Assembly (NCBI GenBank): GCA_023150835.1
Contig: JAKLKB010000059.1
Coordinates: forward strand, 1 to 36,733
DNA: 36,733 nt
Direction: 5' to 3'
From: Myxococcota bacterium
Lineage (GTDB): Bacteria; Myxococcota_C; UBA6777
The notes beneath the pieces were generated by a model. It had not been told where the DNA came from, made no database searches, and saw nothing but the letters and a program-made list of their open reading frames with translations. The stretch's first letter is position 1, and every line of letters starts with the position of its first letter. The translations under genes were made by a program, and so were the position numbers. Below are positions 1-8,209 of the stretch, one piece after another.

Positions 1-57
1 AAGGGGATTGAGGGGGGGCGAACAAAAGAAAAGGTGATCAAGACCGACTCTACGAGG

Positions 58-95
58 TTTCCACCTTAACAAGGCGCGTATGGGGGCTGCCCCTA
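58..95. terminator. Twin-hairpin module C, copy 1 (3' of TonB receptor)
   Basis: About 60 bases past the stop of the minus-strand TonB receptor gene there are two adjacent inverted repeats: CCTTAACAAGG, then GGGGCTGCCCC. Nearly the same arrangement recurs at 24559-24597 between two convergent genes. The position after gene ends suggests a bidirectional terminator or a small mobile repeat. Neither copy has a long T-run, so intrinsic termination is inferred only. Confidence 0.4.
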
Positions 96-151
96 CACCT
101 TTACAAGCACACAACGAGCGGATATCGTGCGATACGTGCCAACAGACGGGG

Positions 152-2653
152 CTAATAGTTGCCGTGTATGCCTCCGATAAACTGGCGGAACATCCCGGGC
201 ATAATGCCTTGGGGGCGGCGCGACGCGATGTAGCGGGCATCTGTGAGGTTCTTTCCTTCAAAAAAGACCCCCACACTCCAATGCGACATCTGGTAGGTGT
301 AAGCGATCCGCGCATCCAACAAGAAACGCCCCTCGATGCGGCCCACCAAGCCGTCCATGCTGGCTTGAACCGTCATCGCGTTATCAGCAAACTGCTCGCT
401 CATGTAATGAGCCGTCACCGAAGCGGAAAAACCGAAAGGATGGAAGAATCCAAGATTTGCAGAGACCAGATGTTCGGGGGCGTAAGGAAGGCGATTGTTG
501 TAATACTTGGTTCCGGGTTCTGCAAAGATCGCCAACGGAACCCACGTGTAAGTGAGGGTCAGCGGCAAGCGAAATCCCCAACGCATCGCCTCTGCGAGAT
601 CGAACATTGCGGAAGCTTCGAGACCTGCGTGCAAAGTACGCCCTGCGTTGACAAAGGGCTTGCCTTGGTTGGCGGGATCGTTGGCGACCGCGCCGCTGGC
701 TTCGGCGGGCGGGATCACTTGGTTTTGGAAGTCCATCAAAAAGCCCGTCAACTCGGCTTGGAAGAACCGTTTGATCCGCGAGCGCAAACCGATTTCATAA
801 TTCCACGAGAACTCTGCATCGATCTCAATGCTCGAACCACCCGCTGTAATCGCATCTTTGATCCGAGGCGGCGCATACCCACGATGAACCCCTCCAAAGA
901 TCGAGAGGCCGTTGATGGGTTGATACGAGATACCAAGACCGGGGATCGGCGTCGCCGTAAAGCTATTTGCAAGACGATCTACATCGGTGGGAACGTCTTT
1001 TCCGTTGGCGTCTTTGACTCGTGTGCGCAAGATGTGTCGCTCGTTACGAAGCATCTCCACTCGGATCCCCGGGGTGATCTGCAAGCGTTTGTCTAAAAAC
1101 ATAAACTTGTTTTGCAAAAACAACGCGCTCGCAAAAGCCCAACGCCGCTCATCATCGCGCACATCGCCGCTCGGTGAGTTTTCGCGCTCTCCGTTGATAT
1201 GCTGTTCATTTGCAGCCTCAACGTGCAAACGCACGCCTGCGGAAAGCTCGTTGTCTACGACCTTTCCAAAGCTGAAGTTGACGACATAACGAGTTTCCAA
1301 CCCAGCGTTGTGAAACAACCGATCTCGGTTTCCTGTAGATCGGCGAAAATACAGCGTACTTCCATCTTTGCTATCGCTGCTTGCGACGACTTGGTTGTTT
1401 CCATCGACGATCCGCTCGTAGTTTGCGCCTTTGTTTTCACGATCAAAGTCTTGACGCATCCAGTCGCGCTCGATCTGATAGGCATAAAAGGTCGTCTGAA
1501 GGCTCCCCGCTGTCTCGAAAAAATGCTTGTGTGTGGCGGAGATCGCATAACGACGCACCAAGAAGCGGTCGTGGATCGCAGGGCTGGCGGCTGCGTTGTT
1601 TTCGTACTGTGGAGTCGTCAAACCAAGGTAAGTCGAGCGAGAGCTTTCGTCGTAAAAATGCAGCTTTATCCCAAAGACGCTGCGAGGCGAGATCTGGATA
1701 CGAAACTTGGCGCTCACATCGGTCTGTGCAAGCCCGAGATTGCGATGCCCATCAAAACGCTTGTGGGCGGCCTCGAACAAATAACCAAAGGCTCCCACCG
1801 TGTCGCCCACAAAGGCTTGCGCAAGAAAGTAATTATAGCTCCCATACGCCGCACGTGCGCCGATCGTCAAACGCTTCGGAGGTTCGCGGGTGATAAAGTT
1901 CACGACCCCTCCCACCGTTTGCGGCCCCCAAAGGATCGAACCGCTGCCTTTGAGGATCTCGATGCGCTCTACACGCTCGATCATCGGGGTATAATAAGCC
2001 TCAGGCTCCCCGTACACTCCCATCGACAGCGGCACACCATCCTCAAGCAAAAGCACACGACGCGAGCGATTCGGATCAAGGCCACGTATCCCGATATTCA
2101 GGCGCAAGCCTTGGCCTTCTTCGGACGTCACATTGAGTCCGGGAGTCGTGCGCAACATCTCTTCGATGTGAGCAGGGCCTCTGTTTTGGATCTCTTGCGG
2201 CGTAATCACCGTCCCTGACCCCGGTACACTGTCCAATGCAGAACGGCGACGACCGATCACGTCGATCTGCGGCACAAGGATCTCCTCCGAGCGCTCGCGT
2301 AATTTCGGTTCTGTAGGTGGATTGAATTGCGCCATTCGTCCCGATTGACGGTCTTTTTTCGCTGGTGGCTTTTCGGCAACTGCTGCTGTCTTTTTTGAAA
2401 CAGGTGTCGACATCATCTTCGCCGATGGTTCGGAGATCATTCGCTCAGAAGGCTTCGACGTCGTTTTGACCGATGGTTTCGACGTCGTTTTGACCGATGG
2501 CTTCGACGTCGTGTTCGCCGCTGGAGCGGTCGGTGGGGAGTCAGCAAACACAGGCCAAGACAAAAAAAGCACGCTGAACACAGCGCACACACGGGCAAAA
2601 AAGGCAGGGGTGGCGCATTTATGGGTCGCAAAGCGCCGAGCGTGAGCAAACAT
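152..2653 (-). CDS. TonB-dependent receptor, FecA-like
   Basis: Outer-membrane beta-barrel receptor that would import a chelated metal or similar substrate using TonB energy. The 833-residue protein has a signal peptide ending near VFADS (about residue 37), then a periplasmic stretch with Thr/Ser/Lys/Pro repeats (KPSVKTTS units), a TonB-box-like segment around EEILVPQIDVIG, a plug domain (NIGIRGLDPNRSRRVLLLEDG, then VERIEILKGSGSILWGPQTVGG), and a long barrel ending in an aromatic-rich strand. The plug is most like the FecA/Fe(3+)-dicitrate group; the substrate is not readable from sequence. I chose the ATG at 2653 because GGAGG lies 7 bases upstream and the signal peptide begins there; a longer in-frame extension lacks both. 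It is transcribed alone, with a promoter candidate at 2717-2745. Confidence 0.92.
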   Translation of the reverse strand: MFAHARRFATHKCATPAFFARVCAVFSVLFLSWPVFADSPPTAPAANTTSKPSVKTTSKPSVKTTSKPSERMISEPSAKMMSTPVSKKTAAVAEKPPAKKDRQSGRMAQFNPPTEPKLRERSEEILVPQIDVIGRRRSALDSVPGSGTVITPQEIQNRGPAHIEEMLRTTPGLNVTSEEGQGLRLNIGIRGLDPNRSRRVLLLEDGVPLSMGVYGEPEAYYTPMIERVERIEILKGSGSILWGPQTVGGVVNFITREPPKRLTIGARAAYGSYNYFLAQAFVGDTVGAFGYLFEAAHKRFDGHRNLGLAQTDVSAKFRIQISPRSVFGIKLHFYDESSRSTYLGLTTPQYENNAAASPAIHDRFLVRRYAISATHKHFFETAGSLQTTFYAYQIERDWMRQDFDRENKGANYERIVDGNNQVVASSDSKDGSTLYFRRSTGNRDRLFHNAGLETRYVVNFSFGKVVDNELSAGVRLHVEAANEQHINGERENSPSGDVRDDERRWAFASALFLQNKFMFLDKRLQITPGIRVEMLRNERHILRTRVKDANGKDVPTDVDRLANSFTATPIPGLGISYQPINGLSIFGGVHRGYAPPRIKDAITAGGSSIEIDAEFSWNYEIGLRSRIKRFFQAELTGFLMDFQNQVIPPAEASGAVANDPANQGKPFVNAGRTLHAGLEASAMFDLAEAMRWGFRLPLTLTYTWVPLAIFAEPGTKYYNNRLPYAPEHLVSANLGFFHPFGFSASVTAHYMSEQFADNAMTVQASMDGLVGRIEGRFLLDARIAYTYQMSHWSVGVFFEGKNLTDARYIASRRPQGIMPGMFRQFIGGIHGNY

Positions 2654-2716
2654 AACAAACCTCCACAAAAGCAGAGCCATGCGCTGAGATCGCGCATCCT
2701 CAAGTGATCGGGAGGC

Positions 2717-2745
2717 GTTGTAATCAAGGCCCAAATGCCCGTCAA
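2717..2745 (-). promoter_or_regulatory. Candidate sigma70 promoter for TonB receptor
   Basis: On the minus strand TTGACG and TACAAC are separated by exactly 17 bases, about 60 bases upstream of the receptor start. The match is 5/6 and 4/6 to consensus. No Fur box was recognised. Confidence 0.4.
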
Positions 2746-2904
2746 GCCGATTTTTTCGGCCTGTACTGCGACGTCTTGAAACACATCCTCGCGCAAAGAT
2801 CGATGTTGTTGTTTGTTGTTTGATTTGTGGAAGGTCTACACCCAAAACAGCCAGCCCGATTTCGAGTGGAGTCGATCATCTTTTTTTGAGGCAGGCGTCA
2901 CTTG

Positions 2905-3003
2905 TTGGATCGTTTTTGCGGGATTCCACCCCACACCTTGGATCGTTTTTGCGGGATTCCACTCCACGCCTTGGATCGTTTTTGCGGGGTTCCACCCCGC
3001 ACC
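2905..3003. repeat. Three tandem 33-bp units
   Basis: Three head-to-tail 33-bp units begin at 2905, 2938 and 2971, each starting TTGGATCGTTTTTGCGGG and differing at a few positions. The last unit runs into the first hairpin of module A copy 1, so it looks as if the left edge of that element was amplified. No gene is present here; short ORFs across it are translations of the repeat. Confidence 0.85.
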
Positions 3004-3107
3004 CCGCAAGGGAACTTTGTCCCCTTGACCCCGTATTGGCGAAGAGATCACAGATTTTTCACACAGACGACTCTGTCGCTTGAACCTTCACGAACACGGG
3101 GTTTTTT
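2984..3107 (+). repeat. Intergenic hairpin repeat, module A copy 1
   Basis: Begins with the perfect stem GCGGGG-TTCCA-CCCCGC, followed by a CAAGGG...CCCTTG stem, the core TTGACCCCGTATTGGCGAAG, a TTTTTCA segment, GTCGCTTGAA and a terminal CGAACACGGGG plus T-run. The same order of blocks recurs six more times in the window. It lies between the DUF971 gene and the TonB receptor gene. Confidence 0.85.
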
Positions 3108-3133
3108 GGCGGATGCGACGCTTCAAGAAGAAG

Positions 3134-3460
3134 TCAATTTGAGGAGGAAAGAGGCATCGGCCTTTGCAGGGCTTTTTCAAAAAGGCTCCACAAGCGATCA
3201 AAGCTATAGATGCAAGGACCGTAACCATCGGACCAATGCAACTCAATGGCATAATGTCCAACAGGCGTCCAACGCAACAGATGGATCGTGCGCAGCGCTT
3301 CAAGCGAACGGCGGGCTTCTTCGGAGTGGATCGCTTCAAACTGCGCACTCGCGCAATGTTTCCGCAACGCCAACAGATCGTACATCGCGATCTGCCCGTC
3401 ATCCCAACGGATCATCAATTGTTTTTGATCAAAGCGGATATCTTGTGCCGTCGGTGGCAT
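3134..3460 (-). CDS. DUF971 (GBBH-like N-terminal) domain protein
   Basis: A 108-residue protein made almost entirely of a DUF971 domain, the fold found at the N-terminus of gamma-butyrobetaine hydroxylases and in small stand-alone bacterial proteins. Signature blocks are visible: LMIRWDDGQIAMYDLLALRKHC near residues 15-36 and the pair PVGHYAIELHWSDGYGPCIYSFDRL near residues 65-90. The exact role of the stand-alone form is not settled; links to iron-sulfur cluster metabolism have been proposed for the family. The ATG at 3460 has AGGG 6 bases upstream; a TTG two codons earlier would touch that site and is less likely. It is the last gene of the purK-purE run, 51 bases after the preceding gene. 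Confidence 0.8.
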   Translation of the reverse strand: MPPTAQDIRFDQKQLMIRWDDGQIAMYDLLALRKHCASAQFEAIHSEEARRSLEALRTIHLLRWTPVGHYAIELHWSDGYGPCIYSFDRLWSLFEKALQRPMPLSSSN

Positions 3461-3511
3461 GGCCAACCCTGAGTGTGAGAGGATGTTGCACTGGCGCAGG
3501 AAAATATCGTC

Positions 3512-4189
3512 TTATTTGCGGAGATACGCGAGGATGCGCAGCAATTCGCTTTGTTGGGTTTGTACGTATTTGGGTTGAAGAGAGCGATCTTTTCGGGCTT
3601 GAAGGTAGAGGTTGAACAAGATCTTCTCTTGTTTTCCATAGGTTTCTTTCTGTGTGGACCAGTTTTCGCGCATATCTTGGCATCGTTCAGCTTTGACGCC
3701 TTGGGCTTTTGTGGCGAGCGTAAAGACTTGGCAATAAAAGGCTTTGGGGCCAAAGTCCGCGCAGACCAACTTACGGAGTTTTCGACAAGCATGGGGATCG
3801 GCTTGCGCGTTGGATTGCATCCCGATCATCTGGGCGAGGATGTTGTCGGATATCTTCTGACGGAAGGCTTCGACACGCGCTTCGCCGGCACTACCGTAGT
3901 TTTCAGCCATCTTTTCAAGCGACTGCATATTGGTCTCTTGTTTGCGTAGATAGGCTTCCCACGCGGTCCATTGTTCATTCATGCGCTCGGAGCAGATCTT
4001 GTGCGAGGCACTTGGATGGCGTGCAACACGCTCATGCACACGACAAGCGAAGCTCAAAAAGCCAAAGGTTTGACAGACTTTTTTGCTCAGTTGAACGCAA
4101 GACTTGTTTGCGTGTGCATAATTGGGTTGAGAAAAGCTGCACAAAGATCCAAAGATCAGGGCGGATACACCGACAAACACGCTTCGCAT
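3512..4189 (-). CDS. Secreted protein with duplicated four-Cys domain
   Basis: A 225-residue exported protein of unknown function. A signal peptide (residues 1 to about 27, ending NYAHA) is followed by two copies of a roughly 55-residue alpha-helical domain. Copy 1 starts SCVQLSKKVCQTFGFLSFAC and copy 2 ACRKLRKLVCADFGPKAFYC; each continues to another Cys and an E/D-x-W-x-x-(Q/K)ETY-like helix (residues about 30-88 and 132-190). The spacing C-x7-C-x9-C-x(16-18)-C is shared, suggesting two disulfides per copy. The ATG at 4189 has AAAGGAG 7 bases upstream. It lies 72 bases after purE and 51 before the DUF971 gene, so co-transcription with pur genes is likely. I do not recognise the family. Confidence 0.75.
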   Translation of the reverse strand: MRSVFVGVSALIFGSLCSFSQPNYAHANKSCVQLSKKVCQTFGFLSFACRVHERVARHPSASHKICSERMNEQWTAWEAYLRKQETNMQSLEKMAENYGSAGEARVEAFRQKISDNILAQMIGMQSNAQADPHACRKLRKLVCADFGPKAFYCQVFTLATKAQGVKAERCQDMRENWSTQKETYGKQEKILFNLYLQARKDRSLQPKYVQTQQSELLRILAYLRK

Positions 4190-4261
4190 CGTGGACTCCT
4201 TTACGGTTGAAGACAGGCAGCATACCAAGATATACGCGCAGCAGGGAAAACAAAAGGCATC

Positions 4262-4795
4262 TCAAGAGGTGGGCTTTGAGGATTCGGCGAGATAAGCGCG
4301 ATAACCGAGGGTTTCGAGCTTGTGGGCTTTTTCCAAAACAGCCTCTTCCATGCGAGCGCGCAGATCACGCAAGCGCATACGGATGGCAGGAGAAAAAGCC
4401 GCCAAGATCCGCGCAGCAAGAAGGCCAGCATTTCGTGCGTTTTGGATCGCGACTGTGGCGACAGGGATCCCGCTCGGCATCTGCACGATGGAGAGTAAAG
4501 AATCGAGTCCTTGAAGCGCAGCCGACTGGATCGGCACTCCGATCACGGGCAGATCGGTCATGGAAGCCACCATGCCGGGCAGATGGGCCGCACCACCCGC
4601 CCCTGCGATGATCACGCAAAGCCCTCTTGATTCGGCGCTTTGGGCATACGCCACCATACGCTCGGGAGTGCGGTGGGCCGAAACCACCGTGATCTCGTAA
4701 GGGATCGCAAGCTCATCAAGAGCTTTTGCAGCTTCTTGCATCACAGGCAGATCGGAGTCACTGCCCATGATGATCCCGACCATCGCTTCGGTCAT
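4262..4795 (-). CDS. purE: N5-carboxyaminoimidazole ribonucleotide mutase PurE
   Basis: Converts N5-CAIR to CAIR in de novo purine synthesis, downstream of PurK. The 177-residue protein is of normal class I PurE length and shows the family signatures [10 protein letters not shown] (residues 10-19) and [11 protein letters not shown] (37-47, with the catalytic His), plus [14 protein letters not shown] for the phosphate/nucleotide site. Its ATG overlaps the purK stop as ATGA (4792-4795), so translation is coupled to purK. The presence of purK beside it indicates the two-step class I route rather than the single-step class II enzyme. Confidence 0.97.
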   Translation of the reverse strand: MTEAMVGIIMGSDSDLPVMQEAAKALDELAIPYEITVVSAHRTPERMVAYAQSAESRGLCVIIAGAGGAAHLPGMVASMTDLPVIGVPIQSAALQGLDSLLSIVQMPSGIPVATVAIQNARNAGLLAARILAAFSPAIRMRLRDLRARMEEAVLEKAHKLETLGYRAYLAESSKPTS

Positions 4796-5970
4796 GCGGG
4801 CGCTCCTTTGTGTTTTTCAGCCTGAGACATGGAGATGATCTGGATGATCTGACGGGCTTTTTGGGCTTTTTCACGCGCTCGATGAACATCGTGATCGACG
4901 ATCGTAATATGGCCCATCTTTCGGAAAGGCCGTGTTTCGGCTTTTCCGTAAAGATGAAAAGATAGACCCGAGATATCCATCGCTTCGCGCATCCCAAGGA
5001 TCAGCGGCGGTCCGTAAGCGTCGGGCGCACCGAGAAGATTGACCATCACGGCGGGGATCAAGAGATCCGTTTCACCCAGTGGCAGCCCCGCAATGGCCCG
5101 TAGATGCTGTTCAAATTGATCTGTAATGCAGGCTTCGATGGTGTAATGCCCTGAGTTGTGGGTGCGGGGCGCGATCTCGTTGAGCAAAATCCGCCCATCT
5201 TGGGCCAAAAACATCTCAACGCCAAAGATCCCGACGCCTTCGAGCGCTTGGATGGCATCTGAGGCGATCTGGATGGCGCGCTCTGCGATGTGTTTTTCCA
5301 CAAGGGCGGGAGCCATCACCACATCGCAGATATTGGCCGCAGGATCAAAGACCATCTCGACAAGCGGATGGCAACGGATCTGGCCGCTGGCATTGCGCGC
5401 CACCATCACCGCAAGCTCTTTGTGGATAGCGATTTTTTCTTCGATCAGACTGGGGCCTTGCAGCGCACGCGGCAAATCCCGCGCATCCTCGATCACCATC
5501 ACGCCGCGCCCATCATACCCGCCCCGCCGCAGTTTCTGCACTAAGGGAAATCCAAAAGCCTCACAAGTCGCCTCATCCAACACATCGGCCTCTCGAAAAC
5601 GAGGAACAGGAATTCCTTTCGCTGCGAGATATCGTTTTTGGGTCAGCTTGTCTTGGATGATCTGCAAGATGCGCGGAGAAGGCGCGATCGCATGGCCTTC
5701 AGCTTCCAGCGCAGCAAGGGCCTGCGCATCGATCTCTTCGAGATCGTAGGTGGTGATATCGCAAGCATCGACGATTTCTCGCAGCTTACGGATATCGTGG
5801 TAGCTTCCGAGGATATGCGTATCGGCGATCAGCGCCGCAGGTGCATGGGGGGAAGGATCAAGGATGCTCACATGAAACCCCATCGCCTTGGCTTGGAGTG
5901 CCAACATCTTACCAAGCTGACCGCCACCGATGATCCCCACCCGCATCAGGTAATGGTAACGCAGTGCCAT
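4792..5970 (-). CDS. purK: N5-carboxyaminoimidazole ribonucleotide synthase PurK
   Basis: ATP-grasp enzyme that carboxylates AIR with bicarbonate and ATP to give N5-CAIR. The 392-residue protein has the N-terminal [12 protein letters not shown] nucleotide-binding start, the [10 protein letters not shown]-like block ([14 protein letters not shown]), the ATP-grasp metal-binding stretch [18 protein letters not shown], and the C-terminal domain [15 protein letters not shown] chose the ATG at 5970, which has GGAGGAG 6 bases upstream; an internal ATG at 5946 lacks a ribosome site. It is first in the purK-purE-secreted protein-DUF971 run and has a candidate promoter at 6040-6069. Confidence 0.96.
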   Translation of the reverse strand: MALRYHYLMRVGIIGGGQLGKMLALQAKAMGFHVSILDPSPHAPAALIADTHILGSYHDIRKLREIVDACDITTYDLEEIDAQALAALEAEGHAIAPSPRILQIIQDKLTQKRYLAAKGIPVPRFREADVLDEATCEAFGFPLVQKLRRGGYDGRGVMVIEDARDLPRALQGPSLIEEKIAIHKELAVMVARNASGQIRCHPLVEMVFDPAANICDVVMAPALVEKHIAERAIQIASDAIQALEGVGIFGVEMFLAQDGRILLNEIAPRTHNSGHYTIEACITDQFEQHLRAIAGLPLGETDLLIPAVMVNLLGAPDAYGPPLILGMREAMDISGLSFHLYGKAETRPFRKMGHITIVDHDVHRAREKAQKARQIIQIISMSQAEKHKGAPA

Positions 5971-6039
5971 CGCCATCTCCTCCATCGTATCGCTCTCTTG
6001 GGCCATCCAAACAAAAACACATCTTAGAAAAGGCGGGCG

Positions 6040-6069
6040 ATTAGTGCAATCCGCGCAAACGTTTGTCAA
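6040..6069 (-). promoter_or_regulatory. Candidate sigma70 promoter for purK operon
   Basis: A perfect TTGACA on the minus strand (6069-6064) is followed after 18 bases by ACTAAT, about 70 bases before the purK start. No PurR-type palindrome or purine riboswitch was seen. Confidence 0.45.
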
Positions 6070-6097
6070 TGGGATAAGATCGACACAATTCGATGAT

Positions 6098-6222
6098 GTG
6101 GGACTCTGCCCCACACCCCGCGCCCTTAGCGCGGCTCCCTTGACCCCGTATCAGCGAAAAGATCACAGGTTTTTCAAAAAAATAGCTCCGTCGCTTGAAG
6201 TGTCGCGAACACGGCTTTTTTT
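6098..6222 (+). repeat. Intergenic hairpin repeat, module A copy 2
   Basis: Carries the blocks GTGGGACTCTGCCCCAC, a GCGCCCTTAGCGCGGC variant of the second stem, CCCTTGACCCCGTATCAGCGAA, TTTTTCAAA, GTCGCTTGAA and CGAACACGGC plus T-run. It shares the variant second stem with copy 3, which suggests that these two are a subfamily. It lies between purK and the split hydrolase. Confidence 0.85.
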
Positions 6223-6227
6223 GATTT

Positions 6228-6352
6228 ATACGAAATCCGCAGGGTGTGTGAGCGTAAAAATGTAGGGGCAGTCCCCCTGTGGCTGCCTAACCACAGGGCT
6301 TTCACAACGGATCGCATCGGCCCTTCGTGTACGCTTCTCACGGATATCGTCT
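6228..6352 (+). repeat. MITE-like element, module B copy 1
   Basis: About 120 bp starting ATACGAAATCCGC and ending CGGATATCGT, an imperfect terminal inverted repeat. The interior has GTAGGGGCAGTCCCC and TGTGGCTGCCTAACCACAGGG hairpin-like blocks. Its right end reaches the stop codon of the hydrolase C-terminal fragment. It follows module A copy 2 by only a few bases. Confidence 0.75.
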
Positions 6353-6588
6353 TAGCGTATAGGAACAGCGGGGGTGGGCGAAGCAGGTGCAACAGAGGTT
6401 TTGGGCAGAAGAGGCTTAAGAAACCCCATCACAGCGTCAAAAAGGACGGGAGTGGTACGAGGAGAAAGGATGTCCCCCGCGAGAACATGCGAGGCTGGAT
6501 CGCTGGAAGTGTCCAAGACAAGGAGCTTTTTGTGTGGACTCCCTAACAACGCAAAGCGCGACTCGATCAGTCGGGGATCGAGGACTTG
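6352..6588 (-). pseudogene. Alpha/beta hydrolase, C-terminal fragment
   Basis: The minus-strand frame reads QVLDPRLIESRFALLGSP, then a strand, then DPASHVLAGDILSPRTTPVLFDAVMGFLKPL. This is the C-terminal end of an alpha/beta hydrolase: the segment after the acid residue and the catalytic His region (SHVLAGDILSP). It has no start of its own and abuts the IscB element; the last seven or so codons of iscB are read in another frame of this same DNA. The matching N-terminal fragment is at 8210-8617 on the other side of the element. The fragment ends at TAA 6352 inside a MITE-like repeat. Confidence 0.75.
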
Positions 6589-7943
6589 GCGAGGGGGGAT
6601 TGATCGCCGTCATGTCTTCGTGTGTAGGCGTATCCATCGGTGTGTTGAAGGAGACGACAATGTTTGTAAGAAATGCCTTGTGTGGTGCCACTTCGGGTTT
6701 TGATGTTGAAACTGCCCGTGCTTCGCACCGCCACCCGTCCGACGTATCGGCCTGCTTTCTTTCCCTTCGGAACCACCGCTTCCACCATGTCTCCTGTTTG
6801 AAAACCGTACACTTTCTTCTGTCTCGCTTTCGCCCCTGTTCGGGGGAAGACGACCCTTGGGAGTCTCGCGCTTCGCAAACCGTACTGATCCACGCTACAC
6901 ATCTGCCGACTTCCCCGTCCCATCGCTCTGATCTCCAGCACTTCTTGCGCGAAGTCCACGCGCACATTTTCTCCCGACACGCCCACACACACCGCATCCA
7001 GCCAATGTGTTTTCCGATATTCTTGCACACTTCGGTTGTACTTCGTTTGCCCACCGCTTCCCACTTCCAAGGGTACATCCAACCCACACAACCGCTCTCG
7101 CGATGCCAGTCGGGTGCTGTTGACCGCCGCCGCATCCGACAGCGATGCCTTCGCTTTGGCCATCAACGCCTTGTATTTCTCCGGCTGCTTGGCCAGAAAC
7201 GTCTTTGCGTTTTGGTTGCCCTTCTCTTGGTTGCACCTCGCACACGCCAACGTCAGGTTGCTCACACGATCCGTCCCGTTCTTCGAGCGGGGCACGATAT
7301 GGTCGATTTGCAAAGGAATTTCTGTGGCGTCACAATAGAAACACTTTCGTTTCCACTTTTCGAGCAGATATTCCCGCACTTCGTAGCCACACAAGGTGCC
7401 TTGTTGGTATTCCACACCCTCGATCTCTGGATTCTCTAAGCGTTGCATATCAAAACGCACCGATTCCATCGAGAGAGCGGTCAAAGGCATCCAACGCCTC
7501 AGTCGTTTGGCCCATTGCACCACGTTTTGCACACGACTTTCCAAACTGGGGGCCAGCCAGCCTTTTCTTCGTTTTCGGTGCTGAAAGCGCGGTTTGCGAT
7601 AACGTGTGTGCCGGTACCTTCGCGAACGCCGAACACCGCGACGTTTTTGCAAGGCTTCTTTGATCGCCTGACCGCGATGTTGGAGTTCCGCTGCAAACAC
7701 ACAGGTTTGTCCACGTTTGAATGTGGCGACGACCGCGAGTCCAGAGGTGCGACTGCCGGGATCGACCTTCAAACGCAGGGGCTGTGCATGAGAGGTGGTG
7801 GGTTGTGTGAGGACGATGGTGAAGGGAAAGCGCCGCCACACCGCAGCATGGCCTTGGGAAAGCAGTTGGCGAGCGCGTGCAGGATGACACGGCATCAACG
7901 GCTCTTTCTTCTCGCTGAGTACCAAGACTCTGTTTTGTGCCAT
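6567..7943 (-). CDS. iscB: IscB RNA-guided nuclease (RuvC-HNH)
   Basis: IscB proteins are RNA-guided DNA endonucleases of IS200/IS605-type elements and relatives of the ancestor of Cas9. The 458-residue protein has every expected part: the N-terminal PLMP motif (residues 15-18) followed by the RARQLL...GRA-like helix, RuvC-I DPGSRTSG with D61, an Arg-rich bridge helix (101-127), RuvC-II SMESVRFD with E160, an HNH domain (201-241) with C201/C204, D214-H215 and C234/C237 ligands, and RuvC-III HWLDAVCVG with H313 and D316. All catalytic residues are intact, so activity is plausible. The start at 7943 follows the conserved 3' hairpin of the omega-RNA directly. No TnpA transposase lies nearby, so the element would move only in trans. 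The C-terminal few residues appear to be encoded by host hydrolase DNA. Confidence 0.95.
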   Translation of the reverse strand: MAQNRVLVLSEKKEPLMPCHPARARQLLSQGHAAVWRRFPFTIVLTQPTTSHAQPLRLKVDPGSRTSGLAVVATFKRGQTCVFAAELQHRGQAIKEALQKRRGVRRSRRYRHTRYRKPRFQHRKRRKGWLAPSLESRVQNVVQWAKRLRRWMPLTALSMESVRFDMQRLENPEIEGVEYQQGTLCGYEVREYLLEKWKRKCFYCDATEIPLQIDHIVPRSKNGTDRVSNLTLACARCNQEKGNQNAKTFLAKQPEKYKALMAKAKASLSDAAAVNSTRLASRERLCGLDVPLEVGSGGQTKYNRSVQEYRKTHWLDAVCVGVSGENVRVDFAQEVLEIRAMGRGSRQMCSVDQYGLRSARLPRVVFPRTGAKARQKKVYGFQTGDMVEAVVPKGKKAGRYVGRVAVRSTGSFNIKTRSGTTQGISYKHCRLLQHTDGYAYTRRHDGDQSPLAKSSIPD

Positions 7944-8209
7944 GAAGACGTTACCTTTCCCCGTATTGACGGGGTGTTCTCGAAACGTGCGTTTCGGTAA
8001 AGTTCTCCTTGCCCGGTTGGACGAGAGGTTTTGAAGACACCGCACAGTCTTACCCAAGAACTGTTTGAAGTGTCGCGCAGATGCGTCGGACTGGAGAAGC
8101 ATCCGACTGTGCCTATTTATTCTCTCCCAACGTTTCCTTTCCTTACGAAAAGGGGGCGGGTCAACGGGGCTTACCGAAGCAAGCCCGCCCCTTCAGGGGT
8201 GGGTCGTTG
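6585..8209 (-). mobile_element. IscB insertion element (no transposase)
   Basis: The element consists of the omega-RNA region and iscB and splits an alpha/beta hydrolase gene. The left boundary is placed near 8209, where the hydrolase reading frame loses family similarity after AWAQDAR, and the right boundary is near 6585-6600, where it resumes at QVLDPRLIE. Elements of this type do not make long target duplications. Neither tnpA nor tnpB is present. Boundaries are estimated to within about 15 bases. Confidence 0.7.
7944..8209 (-). ncRNA. Omega-RNA (HEARO-type) of the IscB element
   Basis: This 266-base stretch between iscB and the hydrolase fragment holds no ORF with support but is full of pairing. 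On the minus strand these include CCCCGTCAATACGGGG (7974-7959) near the iscB start, GAAAC-GCAC-GTTTC (7981-7996), GTCGGA/TCCGAC (8085-8107), the long-range pair GCACAGTC/GACTGTGC (8042-8049 with 8105-8112), GGGGCGGG/CCCGCCCC (8153-8160 with 8184-8191), and a CCCC-TGAA-GGGG hairpin at the outer edge. Several pairings overlap, which fits pseudoknots. HEARO/omega-RNAs are known to sit directly 5' of iscB with the guide at their 5' end, so the guide here would come from hydrolase DNA just beyond 8209. The exact RNA ends are inferred. Confidence 0.8.

Noticed and set aside
80-1096. Long plus-strand frame of 338 residues
   Set aside because: It is antisense to the FecA-like receptor, whose plug and barrel motifs, signal peptide and ribosome site are clear; the plus-strand product has no recognisable domain.
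2813-3107. Several short frames encoding repeated LTPYRR-like peptides here and at 6044, 8743, 10777, 15971, 16767, 36437
   Set aside because: They are translations of the module A intergenic repeat in various frames and lack ribosome sites; the DNA structure, not a protein, is conserved.
6567-8209. Possible Cas9/CRISPR locus
   Set aside because: The nuclease has the PLMP start and short RuvC-HNH layout of IscB, there is no REC lobe, no repeat-spacer array, and no cas genes.
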